Shown one piece after another: positions 28,325 to 40,565 of a DNA stretch of 64,000 nucleotides. Where the stretch lies: the NCBI RefSeq assembly GCF_006970865.1, contig NZ_CP035503.1, forward strand, positions 3,547,001 through 3,611,000. Reading direction: 5' to 3'. Source of the stretch: Rhodoferax sediminis (lineage in GTDB: Bacteria > Pseudomonadota > Gammaproteobacteria > Burkholderiales > Burkholderiaceae_C). Both the position numbers and the translations under genes were made by a program. A model generated the notes under the pieces. It was not told where the DNA came from, did no database searches, and saw only the letters and a program-made list of their open reading frames with translations. Position 1 is the stretch's first letter. The number at the start of each line of letters is the position of its first letter.

Positions 28325-29560
28325 CTACGTCCCGCCGTACAGCCACGGCAGATCCAGCAGCCGCTCGCCCAGCAGCTTGAGCGCCGCGTCGCGTCCCCAA
28401 CTGACCAGCCCGTCGGCATGAAAAATCTGCCCGTTCCGAATCGCGCGGGCCTGCACCTGTGCATTGCGCTGCCAGCGATTGAGTGCGTAACGGGCGAGCA
28501 TGGTGGGCACATCGAGCGCCGGGTCCAGCGCCTGGCCGAGCGCGCGCCCGAGCTCGGCCGCGTCTTCGATCGCCATGCCCGCACCCTGCGCCAGGTACGG
28601 GCGCATCGGATGCGCGGCATCGCCCAGCAGCGCCACGCGCCCCTGCGCCTGCTGCTGCGCGCCCTGCAAGGGTGGCCGGTCGCACAGAACCCACAGGCGC
28701 CAGGTGTCGATGGCGTTGACCAGGTCCTGCAACGGCGCACAGGTGCCTGCCAGCGCAGCGCGCAGCGCCTGGGCGTTGGTGGCGTGATCCCAGTTGTCCA
28801 GATCCGCGCTGCTGGCCGCATCCAGGCGCCCCTGCACGATGCCGACCACGTTGAGCCATTCGCCCCCGCGCACCGGGTACTGCACCACGTGCAGGCGCGG
28901 CCCCAGCCACGCGGTGACGTGCTGGCTGCGCAGCTGCTCGGGCAGGCGCGACTGCGGCAGCAACGCGCGGTAGGCCAGGTGGCCGGTAACGCGCGGCGGC
29001 CCATCGGCCAGCAGCCACTGGCGCACCGGGCTCCACAGGCCATCGGCCCCGATCAGCGCGTCGCCTTCGATTTGCGGGCCCCAGGCTGGCGGCTTCTTGC
29101 TAATTTCTTCGCCCGACTGCACCCGGCCTTGCACCGTCACGGCATCGCCGGTTTGCGTGAAGCGTGCCAGGCAGTAGTTGAGATTCAGCGTCGCATCCGT
29201 GCGCTCCCGCACTTGGGCCAGCAGCAGTTGGTGCAGGTCGGCCCGGTGTACCGTGGCGTAGGGCGCGCCGTAGCGCTGCAGCATCGCGGCGCCGAGCGGC
29301 AGCACGCCGAGCGCCTGGCCCGAGACGGCATGGCGCACCTGCAGACGATCGGGAAAGGCGGCGACTTCCGCCAAGGCTCCGGCCAGATCCCAGTCCTGCA
29401 GCACGCGCGTCACATTCGGCCCGAGCTGGATGCCCGCGCCGACCTCGCTGAACCGGGCGGCCTGCTCGAACAGCCGCACCTCCCAGCCCGCGCGCGTGCA
29501 GGCCAGCGCCGCCGCGAGGCCGCCAATACCACCGCCCGAAATCAATGCCTGCCGAATCAT
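28325..29560 (-). CDS. FAD-dependent aromatic monooxygenase (salicylate hydroxylase-like)
   Basis: A 411-residue class A flavoprotein monooxygenase. The dinucleotide motif SGGGIGGLAAALA is at the N-terminus, the second FAD/NAD motif is DALIGADGLWSPVR, and the GD motif is LLGDAAHPMRPYLAQGAGM. These resemble salicylate and 6-hydroxynicotinate hydroxylases more than kynurenine 3-monooxygenase. It converges on the kyn operon, so it is not cotranscribed with it, but an anthranilate or salicylate substrate would be consistent with the position. Substrate not proven. Confidence 0.9.
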   Translation of the reverse strand: MIRQALISGGGIGGLAAALACTRAGWEVRLFEQAARFSEVGAGIQLGPNVTRVLQDWDLAGALAEVAAFPDRLQVRHAVSGQALGVLPLGAAMLQRYGAPYATVHRADLHQLLLAQVRERTDATLNLNYCLARFTQTGDAVTVQGRVQSGEEISKKPPAWGPQIEGDALIGADGLWSPVRQWLLADGPPRVTGHLAYRALLPQSRLPEQLRSQHVTAWLGPRLHVVQYPVRGGEWLNVVGIVQGRLDAASSADLDNWDHATNAQALRAALAGTCAPLQDLVNAIDTWRLWVLCDRPPLQGAQQQAQGRVALLGDAAHPMRPYLAQGAGMAIEDAAELGRALGQALDPALDVPTMLARYALNRWQRNAQVQARAIRNGQIFHADGLVSWGRDAALKLLGERLLDLPWLYGGT

Positions 29561-29622
29561 GCAGGCCGATTTTGCCCTGCTTTACAGCCGGCGAACGCAG
29601 CGAATGACCGCCCCGCAGGGAT

Positions 29623-32493
<2,871 letters not shown>

Positions 32494-32727
32494 CTGACTC
32501 TCCTGTGTTGTTGGCGTTAGCGCACCATTGTGGCCACATCCGGGTGCCGGCGCTTCAGGCCGGCCCGATGTCCTGATGGTGTGGGTGCATCCTATTGTGG
32601 TACCCGCGAAAGACATTTTCAAACCGCCGGCATTGGGATGGCAAAGCGGCGCCGACATCAGCCCCGCCTCTGATTCATGACGTGGGAGGTCATGGAACGC
32701 CGGCCCGCCCGGCCTTAGGATGCCCCC

Positions 32728-33564
32728 ATGAATGCAAGCACCCACCCCCTGAGCCGTCCGGCGCCGCGCAACCTGCCCGAACCGTTTGGCGAACACCTGC
32801 GCCACTGGCGCCAGCATCGACGCCTGAGCCAGCTGGACCTGGCGCAGGAGGCTGCGATTTCCACCCGGCACCTGAGTTTCGTGGAAACCGGCCGGTCCCT
32901 GCCGAGTCGCGAGATGGTGCTGCGCCTGTCCGAGCGCCTGGACATCCCGCTGCGCGAGCGCAACACCCTGCTGGTGGCTGCCGGCTACGCACCGATGTAC
33001 CGCGAGCGGCCGCTGGGCGACCCGGCGCTGGCTGCGGCGCGCCAGGCGGTGGAGCTCCTGCTCAAAAGCCACGAACCTTATCCCGCGCTCGCGATCGACC
33101 GGCACTGGAACCTGGTGGCCGCCAACCGCATGGTGCCGCAGCTGATGGCGGGGGCCGATGCGGCGCTGCTGCAAGCGCCCGTGAACGTGCTGCGCCTGAG
33201 CCTGCACCCGCTCGGGATTGCCGGCAACATCGTGAATCTGGCGCAGTGGCGCGGCCACCTGTTCGAGCGCCTGCGCCAGCAAATCGCGGCCACCGCCGAC
33301 CCGGCGCTGGTTGATTTGCTGGAAGAACTCAAGGCCTACCCCGTGCCGGAAAGCGCAAAGGGGCCGCCACTGGAAGGGGAGCACGCGGGCGTCGTCGTGC
33401 CTTTCAAGTTCAAGACGCCCGCCGGCATCCTCACCTTCATCAGCACCACCACCATCTTTGGCTCACCGGTCGACGTCACGCTGCAGGAACTGGCGATGGA
33501 AACCTTTTTCCCCGCCGATGACTTCACCAGGCAAGCCCTGCAGCATTTAGTGCCACAGGCTTGA
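32728..33564 (+). CDS. XRE family regulator with MmyB-like domain
   Basis: A 278-residue regulator with an XRE helix-turn-helix at about residues 20-80 ([20 protein letters not shown]) and a C-terminal MmyB-like ligand domain ([13 protein letters not shown] at its start, [15 protein letters not shown] and [15 protein letters not shown] later). It is divergent from acnA with 234 bases between the starts. It is common in aerobic bacteria next to unrelated oxidoreductases, so a role in acnA control is possible but cannot be claimed. Confidence 0.93.
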   Translation: MNASTHPLSRPAPRNLPEPFGEHLRHWRQHRRLSQLDLAQEAAISTRHLSFVETGRSLPSREMVLRLSERLDIPLRERNTLLVAAGYAPMYRERPLGDPALAAARQAVELLLKSHEPYPALAIDRHWNLVAANRMVPQLMAGADAALLQAPVNVLRLSLHPLGIAGNIVNLAQWRGHLFERLRQQIAATADPALVDLLEELKAYPVPESAKGPPLEGEHAGVVVPFKFKTPAGILTFISTTTIFGSPVDVTLQELAMETFFPADDFTRQALQHLVPQA

Positions 33565-33576
33565 GGTGATCCGTTT

Positions 33577-33625
33577 ACTTCATTTTTAATAGCAACCTGT
33601 GGCCGTGGAATAAAGGCTACAGGCA
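33577..33625 (-). repeat. 49-nt dispersed repeat, intergenic copy
   Basis: Reverse-orientation copy with CATTTTTAATAGC near its start and GCTACAG at position 40. Located 12 bases after the XRE gene stop, in a convergent gap. Confidence 0.55.
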
Positions 33626-33687
33626 CTATTCATCATGAATCGGCGCTCACGGCGCAGTGGATTCGTTGCCGTTGTCCGTGGATCCGA

Positions 33688-34086
33688 TCAAGCCGGCGCC
33701 GCGATCGCATCCAGAAATCCCGTCACGCCGGCAAGGCGTCCGTCTTCGGAAACAACCGCGACGTCCGTGCCGTGAGCGACGGGCTCGGCACCTTCCCGGC
33801 CCAGCGCCCAGGAAAAACGGATGACGTTGTTATGCCCGTCCTGTGGGCCGTGCAACCGGAACCGCAGCCCGGCGAATTGTTGTTGCACCGCGCCGATCAT
33901 GGCGTTGATTTCATCGTGGCCGGCGCTGTGCGCCATGGGGTCGAGATAGGTGGCCTTTGGCCCAAAGACTTCGGAGATCAGGGCGAGGCGGCGCCCTGCA
34001 TCCTGCTCGTTCCACGCGGCGATGTAGCGGGCAGCGATGCGCGAGGCATCAGGGCCAGGATGGGGTTGGGAATTCGTGGTTGACAT
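33688..34086 (-). CDS. SnoaL/NTF2-like protein
   Basis: A small protein of 132 residues with a nuclear transport factor 2-like fold (cone-shaped alpha+beta barrel). The pattern RYIAAWNEQDAGRRLALISEVF followed by ATYLDPM and HDEINAMIGAV is typical of SnoaL-like polyketide cyclase or dehydratase relatives. Start at 34086 is favoured because AGGAG lies eight bases before it; 34092 is too close to that site. Function unknown; no operon partner. Confidence 0.85.
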   Translation of the reverse strand: MSTTNSQPHPGPDASRIAARYIAAWNEQDAGRRLALISEVFGPKATYLDPMAHSAGHDEINAMIGAVQQQFAGLRFRLHGPQDGHNNVIRFSWALGREGAEPVAHGTDVAVVSEDGRLAGVTGFLDAIAAPA

Positions 34087-34251
34087 GTTCATGGCTCCTG
34101 TACAGATGGACCGGCTTTCCGGAAGAGTTGCTTTGTCGTTGTCGACAGAGAAATTCTCCGCGCGGCACTTTGGCGCGTCGATTACGTGCGAGGTAATCGG
34201 AGCCGGCAAACGCAACAGGATCGACGGAGGCGCGAATGTGCCTTGCGCAGC

Positions 34252-34279
34252 AAAAAGCCCCGAGCTTTCGCTACGGGGC
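34252..34279 (-). terminator. acnB: Intrinsic terminator after acnB
   Basis: Read on the minus strand: GCCCCGTAGC-GAAA-GCTCGGGGC followed by TTTTT. A strong GC stem with tetraloop and U-tract, 52 bases beyond the acnB stop, fitting the end of the tam-citE-like-hypothetical-acnB operon. Confidence 0.8.
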
Positions 34280-34295
34280 CTTGCCGAAGTGCTGG

Positions 34296-34315
34296 ATTCC
34301 CGCCTGCGCGGGAAT
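34296..34315. repeat. dRS3-like 20-bp inverted repeat
   Basis: ATTCCC-8 nt-GGGAAT with the spacer GCCTGCGC. This fits exactly the consensus known as dRS3 from Neisseria, and similar ATTCCCGCCTGCGCGGGAAT elements occur in many proteobacteria. It sits between acnB and its terminator. Confidence 0.6.
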
Positions 34316-34330
34316 GACTTGCCGGGCGGC

Positions 34331-36939
34331 TTACGCCGCCACGCCTTCCTTCACCGTATCCGCCATGTCCGTGTAATCCTTGACCTTGTCAAAGTTCAGG
34401 TACTGGTAGATCTGGTCGCTGGCGGCCGTGAGAACGCCCATGTCGGCCATGTACTCGGCCTTGGTCGGGATGCGCCCGAGCTTGGAGCAAATCGCGGCCA
34501 GTTCGGCGGAGCCGAGGTACACGTTGGCGTTCTTGCCCAGGCGGTTGGGGAAGTTGCGCGTCGAGGTGGAGAACACCGTGGCGCCCTCGCGCACCTGCGC
34601 CTGGTTGCCCATGCACAGGCTGCAGCCGGGCATTTCCATGCGCGCGCCGGCGTTGCCGAGCACGCCGTAATGGCCTTCTTCGCTGAGCTGCTTGGCGTCC
34701 ATCTTGGTGGGCGGCGCGACCCAGAGCTTGACGGGGATATCGCGCTTGTTTTCCAGCAGCTTGCTGGCGGCGCGGAAGTGACCGATGTTGGTCATGCAAC
34801 TGCCGATGAACACCTCGTCGATCACGGCGCCCGACACATCGCTGAGCGTCTTGACGTCGTCCGGGTCGTTCGGGCAGGCCACGATGGGCTCGTGCACGTC
34901 GGCCAGGTCGATCTCGATCACGGCCGCGTATTCGGCATCGGCGTCGCGCGCCAGCAGCTGCGGGTTGGCCAGCCAGGACTCCATGGCGGCAATGCGGCGC
35001 TTGATGGTGCGTACGTCCGAGTAGCCCGTGGCGATCATCCACTTGAGCATGGTGATGTTGCTGGTGATGTACTCGATGATTGGTTCCTTGTTCAGGTGCA
35101 CCGTGCAGCCGCCCGCCGAGCGTTCGGCCGACGCGTCGCTGAGCTCGAAGGCTTGCTCCACCTTGAGGTCGGGCAGGCCCTCGATCTCCAGGATGCGGCC
35201 CGAGAAGATGTTCTTCTTGCCCTTCTTCTCGACCGTCAGCAGGCCGGCCTTGATCGCGTACAGCGGAATCGCGTTGACCAGGTCGCGCAGCGTGACGCCG
35301 GGCTGCATCTTGCCCTTGAAGCGCACCAGTACGCTCTCGGGCATGTCCAGCGGCATCACGCCGGTGGCCGCGCCGAACGCCACCAGGCCGGAACCGGCCG
35401 GGAAGCTGATGCCGATCGGAAAGCGCGTGTGGCTGTCGCCGCCGGTGCCGACCGTGTCGGGCAGCAGCATGCGGTTGAGCCAGCTGTGGATGATGCCGTC
35501 GCCCGGACGCAGCGGAATGCCGCCGCGATCGCTCATGAACTCGGGCAGTTCGTGGTGCATCTTCACGTCGATCGGTTTCGGGTAGGCCGCCGTATGGCAG
35601 AAGCTTTGCATCACCAGGTCGGCACTGAAACCCAGGCAGGCCAGGTCCTTGAGCTCGTCACGCGTCATCGGGCCGGTGGTGTCCTGGCTGCCGACCGAGG
35701 TCATGCGGGGCTCGCAGTAGGTGCCGGGGCGCACGCCCTGGCCTTCGGGCAGTCCCACCGCGCGGCCGACCATTTTTTGCGCGAGGGTGAAGCCTTTTTT
35801 CGTGTCGTGCGGGCTTTGCGGCAGACGGAACAGGGTCGAGACCGGCAGCCCCAGCGCTTCGCGCGCCTTGGCGGTCAGGCCGCGGCCGATGATCAGCGGA
35901 ATGCGGCCACCGGCGCGCACCTCGTCGAACAGCACCTCGCTCTTGAGCTTGAATTCGGCCACCACTTGGCCGCCCTTGAGCGCCTTGCCCTCATAAGGGC
36001 GCAGCTCCAGTTCATCGCCCATGTTCATCTGGCTCACGTCGAGCTCGATTGGCAGCGCGCCCGAGTCTTCCATGGTGTTGTAGAAAATCGGCGCGATCTT
36101 GTTGCCCAGGCACACGCCGCCAAAGCGCTTGTTCGGCACGAACGGAATGTCCTCGCCGGTGAACCACAGCACCGAATTGGTGGCGGACTTGCGCGAGGAA
36201 CCGGTGCCGACCACGTCGCCCACGTAGGCCACCAGGTTGCCGCGCGCGCGCAGGTCTTCGATGAATTTGATGGGGCCGCGCTTGCCGTCTTCCTCGGGCG
36301 TGATGCCGTCGCGCTTGTTCTTCAGCATGGCCAGCGCATGCAGCGGAATGTCGGGGCGGCTCCAGGCGTCGGGCGCGGGCGAGAGGTCGTCGGTGTTGGT
36401 CTCGCCCGTGACCTTGAACACGGTCAGCTTGATGCTTCTCGGCACTTCGGGACGCGAGGTAAACCACTCGGCATCGGCCCAGCTTTGCAGCACGGCCTTG
36501 GCATGCGCGTTGCCCTGGTCGGCCTTTTCCTTGACGTCGTGGAACTGGTCGAACATCAGCAGGGTTTTCTTCAACCCTTCCGCGGCCACCGCAGCCACGG
36601 CGGCATCGTCGAGCAGATCGATCATCGGGCTGATGTTGTAGCCGCCCAGCATGGTGCCGAGCAGCTCGGTGGCCTGCTCGCGCGACAGCAGCGGACATTT
36701 TTCGGTGCCGTGGGCCACGGCGGCGAGGTAGCTGGCCTTGACCTTGGCGGCATCGTCCACGCCGGCGGGCACGCGGTGCGTGACCATCTCGACCAGTGCG
36801 GCTTCTTCACCCTTGGGGGGTTCTTCAGCAGTTCGATCAGTTCGCCGGTCTGCTTCGCCGACAGGGGCAGCGGCGGAATGCCGAGCGCGGCACGCTCGGC
36901 GACATGGGCACGGTAGGTTTGCAAAAACTCGGGCAGCAT
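34331..36939 (-). CDS. acnB: Aconitate hydratase B, frameshifted near N-terminus
   Basis: AcnB-type aconitase/2-methylisocitrate dehydratase, normally about 860 residues. The gene begins at 36939 ([17 protein letters not shown]) with AAGGA upstream, and runs to a run of six C on the coding strand (36815-36820), where the frame is lost. The next frame, starting in-frame as [14 protein letters not shown], then carries on to 34331 for over 800 residues. Restoring one base at the run would give the expected [19 protein letters not shown]. The rest looks complete, with 4Fe-4S cysteines ([18 protein letters not shown]). It is the last gene of the tam operon. A homopolymer sequencing error is likely; a true loss is possible since acnA is intact. 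Confidence 0.9.
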
Positions 36940-36972
36940 GGTGGGGGAGTCCTTCTTGATTTTAGAAAATAA

Positions 36973-37021
36973 TGGCGCCAGCCCTTCATTGGCGGGCGCT
37001 TTCAGCTATTCATTTAGTAGC
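36973..37021 (+). repeat. 49-nt dispersed repeat at the 3' end of 37010 gene
   Basis: TGGCGCCAGCCC at the start, CAGCTATTCATTTAGTAGC at the end. Shares CGCTTTCAGCTAT exactly with the copy in the LysR gene at 47341. It overlaps the end of the secreted-protein gene and provides its last codons and stop. Confidence 0.65.
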
Positions 37022-37618
37022 GGCCGACGCTGCACCGGTCTTCACCGGTGCGTCCAGCAGGCCGGGGCCGGGGTGCTCTTTCATGTTCTCGGCGACCGTC
37101 GCCTGGGCCGGGCTCTTGCACTCGTCGGCCATGCGTTGCCCGAGCTTCTCGTTCAGCAGCATGGATTTGTTGGACAGCTGGAGCCACACCGCACCCGCCT
37201 TCTGGTCTTCCAGGCGCACCGCGCCGGTCGAGGTCACCACGGGGAACATGCGGTAGCTGAAGTTCTTGCCGCGCACGTCGAAGTAGCCCGGCGTTTTGGG
37301 ATCGGGTGCGAGCGTGACGGTGGCGCCCAACTCGCAGGGCAGGCTGCCCACGTACACGCGCTGCGCAATCGCCAATTCGGCGGGCGTGAGTGCGGCGTCG
37401 GCCGCTTCAATACCGGCGGCCGCGTTAATGGCGGCGCTTTTGAGGTTTTGGCGGTTCGTGCTGACCACGGGCTTTTTCTTCGCCACATGCCTGGCGGCGG
37501 GCTTGGTGACATGCTTGGCGGCGGGTTTGGCCGCTGCGGTGTCGGGCGTGGTGCCCGTTTGCGCAAGCACCAGGGCGGGGCTTAGCAGAATCAGGCTGGC
37601 GGTGAGGAAGGCTTTCAT
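37010..37618 (-). CDS. Secreted protein of unknown function in acnB operon
   Basis: A protein of 202 residues that I do not recognise. It has a signal peptide (MKAFLTASLILLSPALVLAQ) and then a lysine/alanine-rich stretch with repeated AAKHVTKPAARHVAKK, suggesting wall or nucleic-acid contact. The C-terminal half is a compact domain with two cysteines (SLPCELGATV and DECKSPAQA) that could form a disulfide. It overlaps the CitE-like gene by ATGA at 37615-37618 and is followed by acnB, so it is cotranscribed with TCA genes although it is probably periplasmic. Its end is encoded within a 49-nt repeat. Confidence 0.82.
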   Translation of the reverse strand: MKAFLTASLILLSPALVLAQTGTTPDTAAAKPAAKHVTKPAARHVAKKKPVVSTNRQNLKSAAINAAAGIEAADAALTPAELAIAQRVYVGSLPCELGATVTLAPDPKTPGYFDVRGKNFSYRMFPVVTSTGAVRLEDQKAGAVWLQLSNKSMLLNEKLGQRMADECKSPAQATVAENMKEHPGPGLLDAPVKTGAASAATK

Positions 37619-38643
37619 GAGGGTGTCTCCGTGGAATGTATCGTGGGGGGGTCGGCGGGGTTGAAATAAATCCGGATTTCATCGGGCAGTTCCCTGCCCG
37701 TCTGGTGCGCGCGCTCCAGCACCTGCCAGAAGTAGCGGTAGCTGGCGCGGTCCTGCAGTTTTCCTTCAAAAGAGACGGGAGCCCAGTCTGCATCGGCAGC
37801 AGCGGCTATTATTTTTGTAGCGATCTCGATCTCGCGCGCACTCGGCGCAAACGCCTGCAGGATAGTGCGGATCTGGTCCGGGTGGATGCTCCACATGCGG
37901 GTGTAGCCGAATTCGCGCGCGGCCCGGCGCGCGGCCGCGCCGAGCGCCTCGGTGTCCTTGAACTCGGTCACCACGCAGTGCGAGGGCACCTTGCCCCAGG
38001 CATGGCAGGCCGAGGCGATTTCGAGCTTGGCGCGCACCACCAGCGGATGGGTGAACTGGCCCTGCACGCCCATGCCGTCCGAGGGGATCGCGCCGCCGTG
38101 GCTGGAGACAAAGTCCATCAGGCCGAAGCTCAGCGACTGCACGCGCGGGTGCGCGGCGATCTCGAAGGCGCGCTGCACGGCGGCCGGCGACTCTATCAAA
38201 ACCTGTAGCGGCAAATGCCCGGCAGATGCGGACTCCAGGGCTTTTTCGGCCCGAATCACGTCGTCCACCGACTCCACTTTCGGAATCATGATGTGGCACA
38301 GCCTGCGCCCGGCCGCGCCGGCAATCGTGGCGATGTCGGACTCGAACGCGGGATGGTCCACCGGATGCACGCGCACGGCGACGCGCGCCTTGCCGTCCGC
38401 CAGCAGCGCCAGCGCCACCACCAGCGCCGCGTGATCGGCCTCGCCACCGACCGGCGCGCCGTCCTCGCAGTCCAGCGTCACGTCGAACACGCAGGCGCCG
38501 AACTCCTCGGTGAACTCGGCCTGCAGCTGCAGGCTCTTGCGCATGCGCGCCTCGACGCCGCTGTAGTGGTCGCACACCGGAAGAAAAGCGCCGGCCGCCT
38601 GGGCGCCCAGCAAAACTTCGCGCGGATGGCGTCCGGCCCTCAT
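37615..38643 (-). CDS. CitE-like lyase (HpcH/HpaI aldolase superfamily)
   Basis: A 342-residue protein of the CitE/malyl-CoA lyase superfamily (TIM barrel). FDVTLDCEDGAP gives the acidic metal motif, VLIESPAA the second acidic residue and LSFGLMDF the later conserved aspartate. It lacks the other citrate lyase subunits, so it is likely a stand-alone lyase for a CoA thioester (malyl- or citramalyl-CoA type). The start at 38643 overlaps the tam stop (ATGA) and its own stop overlaps the next gene, so it is in the middle of a four-gene operon. A 49-nt repeat copy (37773-37821) lies in its C-terminal coding part. Confidence 0.88.
   Translation of the reverse strand: MRAGRHPREVLLGAQAAGAFLPVCDHYSGVEARMRKSLQLQAEFTEEFGACVFDVTLDCEDGAPVGGEADHAALVVALALLADGKARVAVRVHPVDHPAFESDIATIAGAAGRRLCHIMIPKVESVDDVIRAEKALESASAGHLPLQVLIESPAAVQRAFEIAAHPRVQSLSFGLMDFVSSHGGAIPSDGMGVQGQFTHPLVVRAKLEIASACHAWGKVPSHCVVTEFKDTEALGAAARRAAREFGYTRMWSIHPDQIRTILQAFAPSAREIEIATKIIAAAADADWAPVSFEGKLQDRASYRYFWQVLERAHQTGRELPDEIRIYFNPADPPTIHSTETPS
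37773..37821 (+). repeat. 49-nt dispersed repeat, copy inside CitE-like gene
   Basis: Ends in CGGCTATTATTTTTGTAGC and contains GGGAGCCC near the start at the expected spacing. The coding strand is the reverse of the repeat orientation. Confidence 0.5.
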
Positions 38644-39431
38644 GATGGCTTGCGCTGCGCCACAATGAACAGGCGTGGAAATGCCAGCAGCAGGCGTCCG
38701 TCGGCGCGCGGCGGATAGGCCTGCGCGATGCAGCGCTCGTACTCGGCCAGATAGCTGGCCTGCAGTGCGGACGGCAGGCGATCGACAAAGGGCTTGAGCC
38801 CCGTGCCGCGCACCCATTCGACAATCGCGGCGGGAGTCGCCATCGGGTGCTGGTAGATGGTGCGCCAGACGTCGACCTGCGCCGCCTGCTTTGCCAGCAG
38901 GTCGTAATAGCCGCCGATGCCCAGCAGTGCGGTGCGCAGCCGGTCGGCGTCGCCGATGGGCTCCGCCCACGGCGCCTGCGCCGCCAGCTCGCGCATCAGG
39001 CGGTGCGTCGGCTCCTGGCGGTTGTCGGGCATCTGGATGGCGAGCACGCCGCCGGGCGCGAGCGCGGCAAACAGGCGCGGAATCAGCGTTTCGTGATCGG
39101 GCACCCATTGCAGCGCCGCGTTGGCGTAAATCAGGTCGGGCGCCCCGCCCTGGGCGGCGTCGGGCGTCCAGCGCGCGATGTCGCTGAGCTCGAAGCGCAC
39201 CTGCGGCAGGCGCTGGTGTGCGCTCGCCAGCATGGCTTCGGAGTTGTCGGTGCCGGTGACCTGCGCGGTCGCAAAACGCCGCACCAGCAGTTCGGTGGAA
39301 TTGCCGGGCCCGCAGCCGAGATCGACCACCCGCGCTGCCCGCTCCAGCGGCACGCGCGCCAGCAGGTCCTGCGCCGGCCGGGTACGCTCATCCTCGTAGC
39401 GCCGGTACAGGTCCGGATTCCAGTCGTGCAT
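38640..39431 (-). CDS. tam: Trans-aconitate 2-methyltransferase
   Basis: A 263-residue SAM-dependent methyltransferase that esterifies trans-aconitate, a spontaneous isomer of the aconitase intermediate and an inhibitor of aconitase. The N-terminal MHDWNPDLYRRYEDERTRPA is diagnostic for Tam, and the SAM motif I is VVDLGCGPGNSTELL. The MPDNRQEPTHRLMRELA region is also family-typical. It is the first gene of the operon that ends in acnB, an arrangement that makes sense for damage control. Confidence 0.96.
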   Translation of the reverse strand: MHDWNPDLYRRYEDERTRPAQDLLARVPLERAARVVDLGCGPGNSTELLVRRFATAQVTGTDNSEAMLASAHQRLPQVRFELSDIARWTPDAAQGGAPDLIYANAALQWVPDHETLIPRLFAALAPGGVLAIQMPDNRQEPTHRLMRELAAQAPWAEPIGDADRLRTALLGIGGYYDLLAKQAAQVDVWRTIYQHPMATPAAIVEWVRGTGLKPFVDRLPSALQASYLAEYERCIAQAYPPRADGRLLLAFPRLFIVAQRKPS

Positions 39432-39455
39432 GGACAGGCAGTTTGACGGCCCGGC

Positions 39456-40442
39456 TTACAGCAGGTGGGCCACGCCGGCCTGCTCGTCCAGCAACTCCTT
39501 GAGCGTCTTGTCGATGCACTGCTGGCTGAAGGCGTCGATCGGCAGGCCCTCGACCCGCTTGTATTCGCCGTTCTCGCAGGTGACCGGCACGCCGAACATC
39601 ACGTCCTTCGGAATGCCGTAACTGCCATCCGACGGAATGCCCATGGTGACCCACTTGCCGTTGGTGCCCAGGGCCCAGTCGTGCATGTGGTCGATCGCCG
39701 CATTGGCCGCGGAGGCCGCGCTGGAGAGGCCGCGCGCCTCGATGATGGCGGCACCGCGCTTGCCCACGGTGGGCAGGAACACGTTGGCGTTCCATTCCTG
39801 GTCGTTGATCATCTTGGCCACGCTCTCGCCGTTGACGGTGGCGAAGCGGTAGTCGGCGTACATCGTGGGCGAGTGGTTGCCCCACACGGTGAGCTTTTCG
39901 ATGTCAGCCACAGCCTTGCCGGTCTTGGCGGCAATCTGGCTCAGCGCGCGGTTGTGGTCCAGGCGCAGCATGGCGGTGAAGTTCTTGCCGGGCAGGTCGG
40001 GCGCGCTCTTCATCGCGATGTAGGCATTGGTGTTGGCCGGGTTGCCCACCACCAGCACCTTGACGTTGCGGCTGGCCACGGCGTTCAGGGCCTTGCCCTG
40101 GGCCGTGAAGATCTGCGCGTTGACCGCCAGCAACTCGGCGCGCTCCATGCCGGGACCGCGTGGACGCGAGCCGATCAGCAGCGCGTAGTCGACGTCCTTG
40201 AACGCGGTCATCGGGTCGCCGTGGGCCTGCATCTCGACCAGCAGCGGGAAGGCGCAGTCCTGCAGTTCCATCATCACGCCCTTGAGCGCCTTCTGGGCTT
40301 TCTCGTCGGGGATTTCGAGCAGTTGCAGGATCACGGGCTGGTCTTTGCCCAGCATTTCGCCCGAGGCGATGCGAAACAGGATGGCGTAGCCGATTTGACC
40401 TGCGGCACCGGTAACGGCGACGCGAACGGGTTTTTTGCTCAT
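39456..40442 (-). CDS. mdh: Malate dehydrogenase
   Basis: A 328-residue NAD-dependent malate dehydrogenase interconverting malate and oxaloacetate. The nucleotide-binding [17 protein letters not shown], substrate arginines in [10 protein letters not shown] and the catalytic histidine in VWGNHSPTM are present. Start at 40442 ([10 protein letters not shown]) is supported by an upstream GGAG-like sequence; the longer frame adds an unlikely 21 residues. It is divergent from a GntR gene, and the shared region holds an 18-nt palindrome. Confidence 0.97.
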   Translation of the reverse strand: MSKKPVRVAVTGAAGQIGYAILFRIASGEMLGKDQPVILQLLEIPDEKAQKALKGVMMELQDCAFPLLVEMQAHGDPMTAFKDVDYALLIGSRPRGPGMERAELLAVNAQIFTAQGKALNAVASRNVKVLVVGNPANTNAYIAMKSAPDLPGKNFTAMLRLDHNRALSQIAAKTGKAVADIEKLTVWGNHSPTMYADYRFATVNGESVAKMINDQEWNANVFLPTVGKRGAAIIEARGLSSAASAANAAIDHMHDWALGTNGKWVTMGIPSDGSYGIPKDVMFGVPVTCENGEYKRVEGLPIDAFSQQCIDKTLKELLDEQAGVAHLL

Positions 40443-40565
40443 GATGGACAGCTCCAGAAAGGGTGATGAAAGAGGCCTCCAAAAAGGAGCCCGGGCGCTT
40501 GGCAAAAGCGGTTCGAAACAGGCTTGGAGTTTACCCGCGAAAACCCGGACCGGTCAATTTGTCTT

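Noticed and set aside
32494..33384. N-terminal extension of the acnA frame
   Set aside because: The frame stays open upstream but AcnA proteins start at MKTAAHPF here, and the extension overlaps the divergent XRE gene.
34037..36916. 959-codon open frame on the plus strand opposite acnB
   Set aside because: It is antisense to a clear aconitase gene, has His/Gly/Val-rich nonsense composition and no family motif; a common artefact in high-GC coding DNA.
38191..38209. CTCTATCAAAACCTGTAGC in the CitE-like gene as a repeat copy
   Set aside because: Only the AT-rich end matches; it encodes a conserved active-site strand (VLIESP), so chance similarity is likely.
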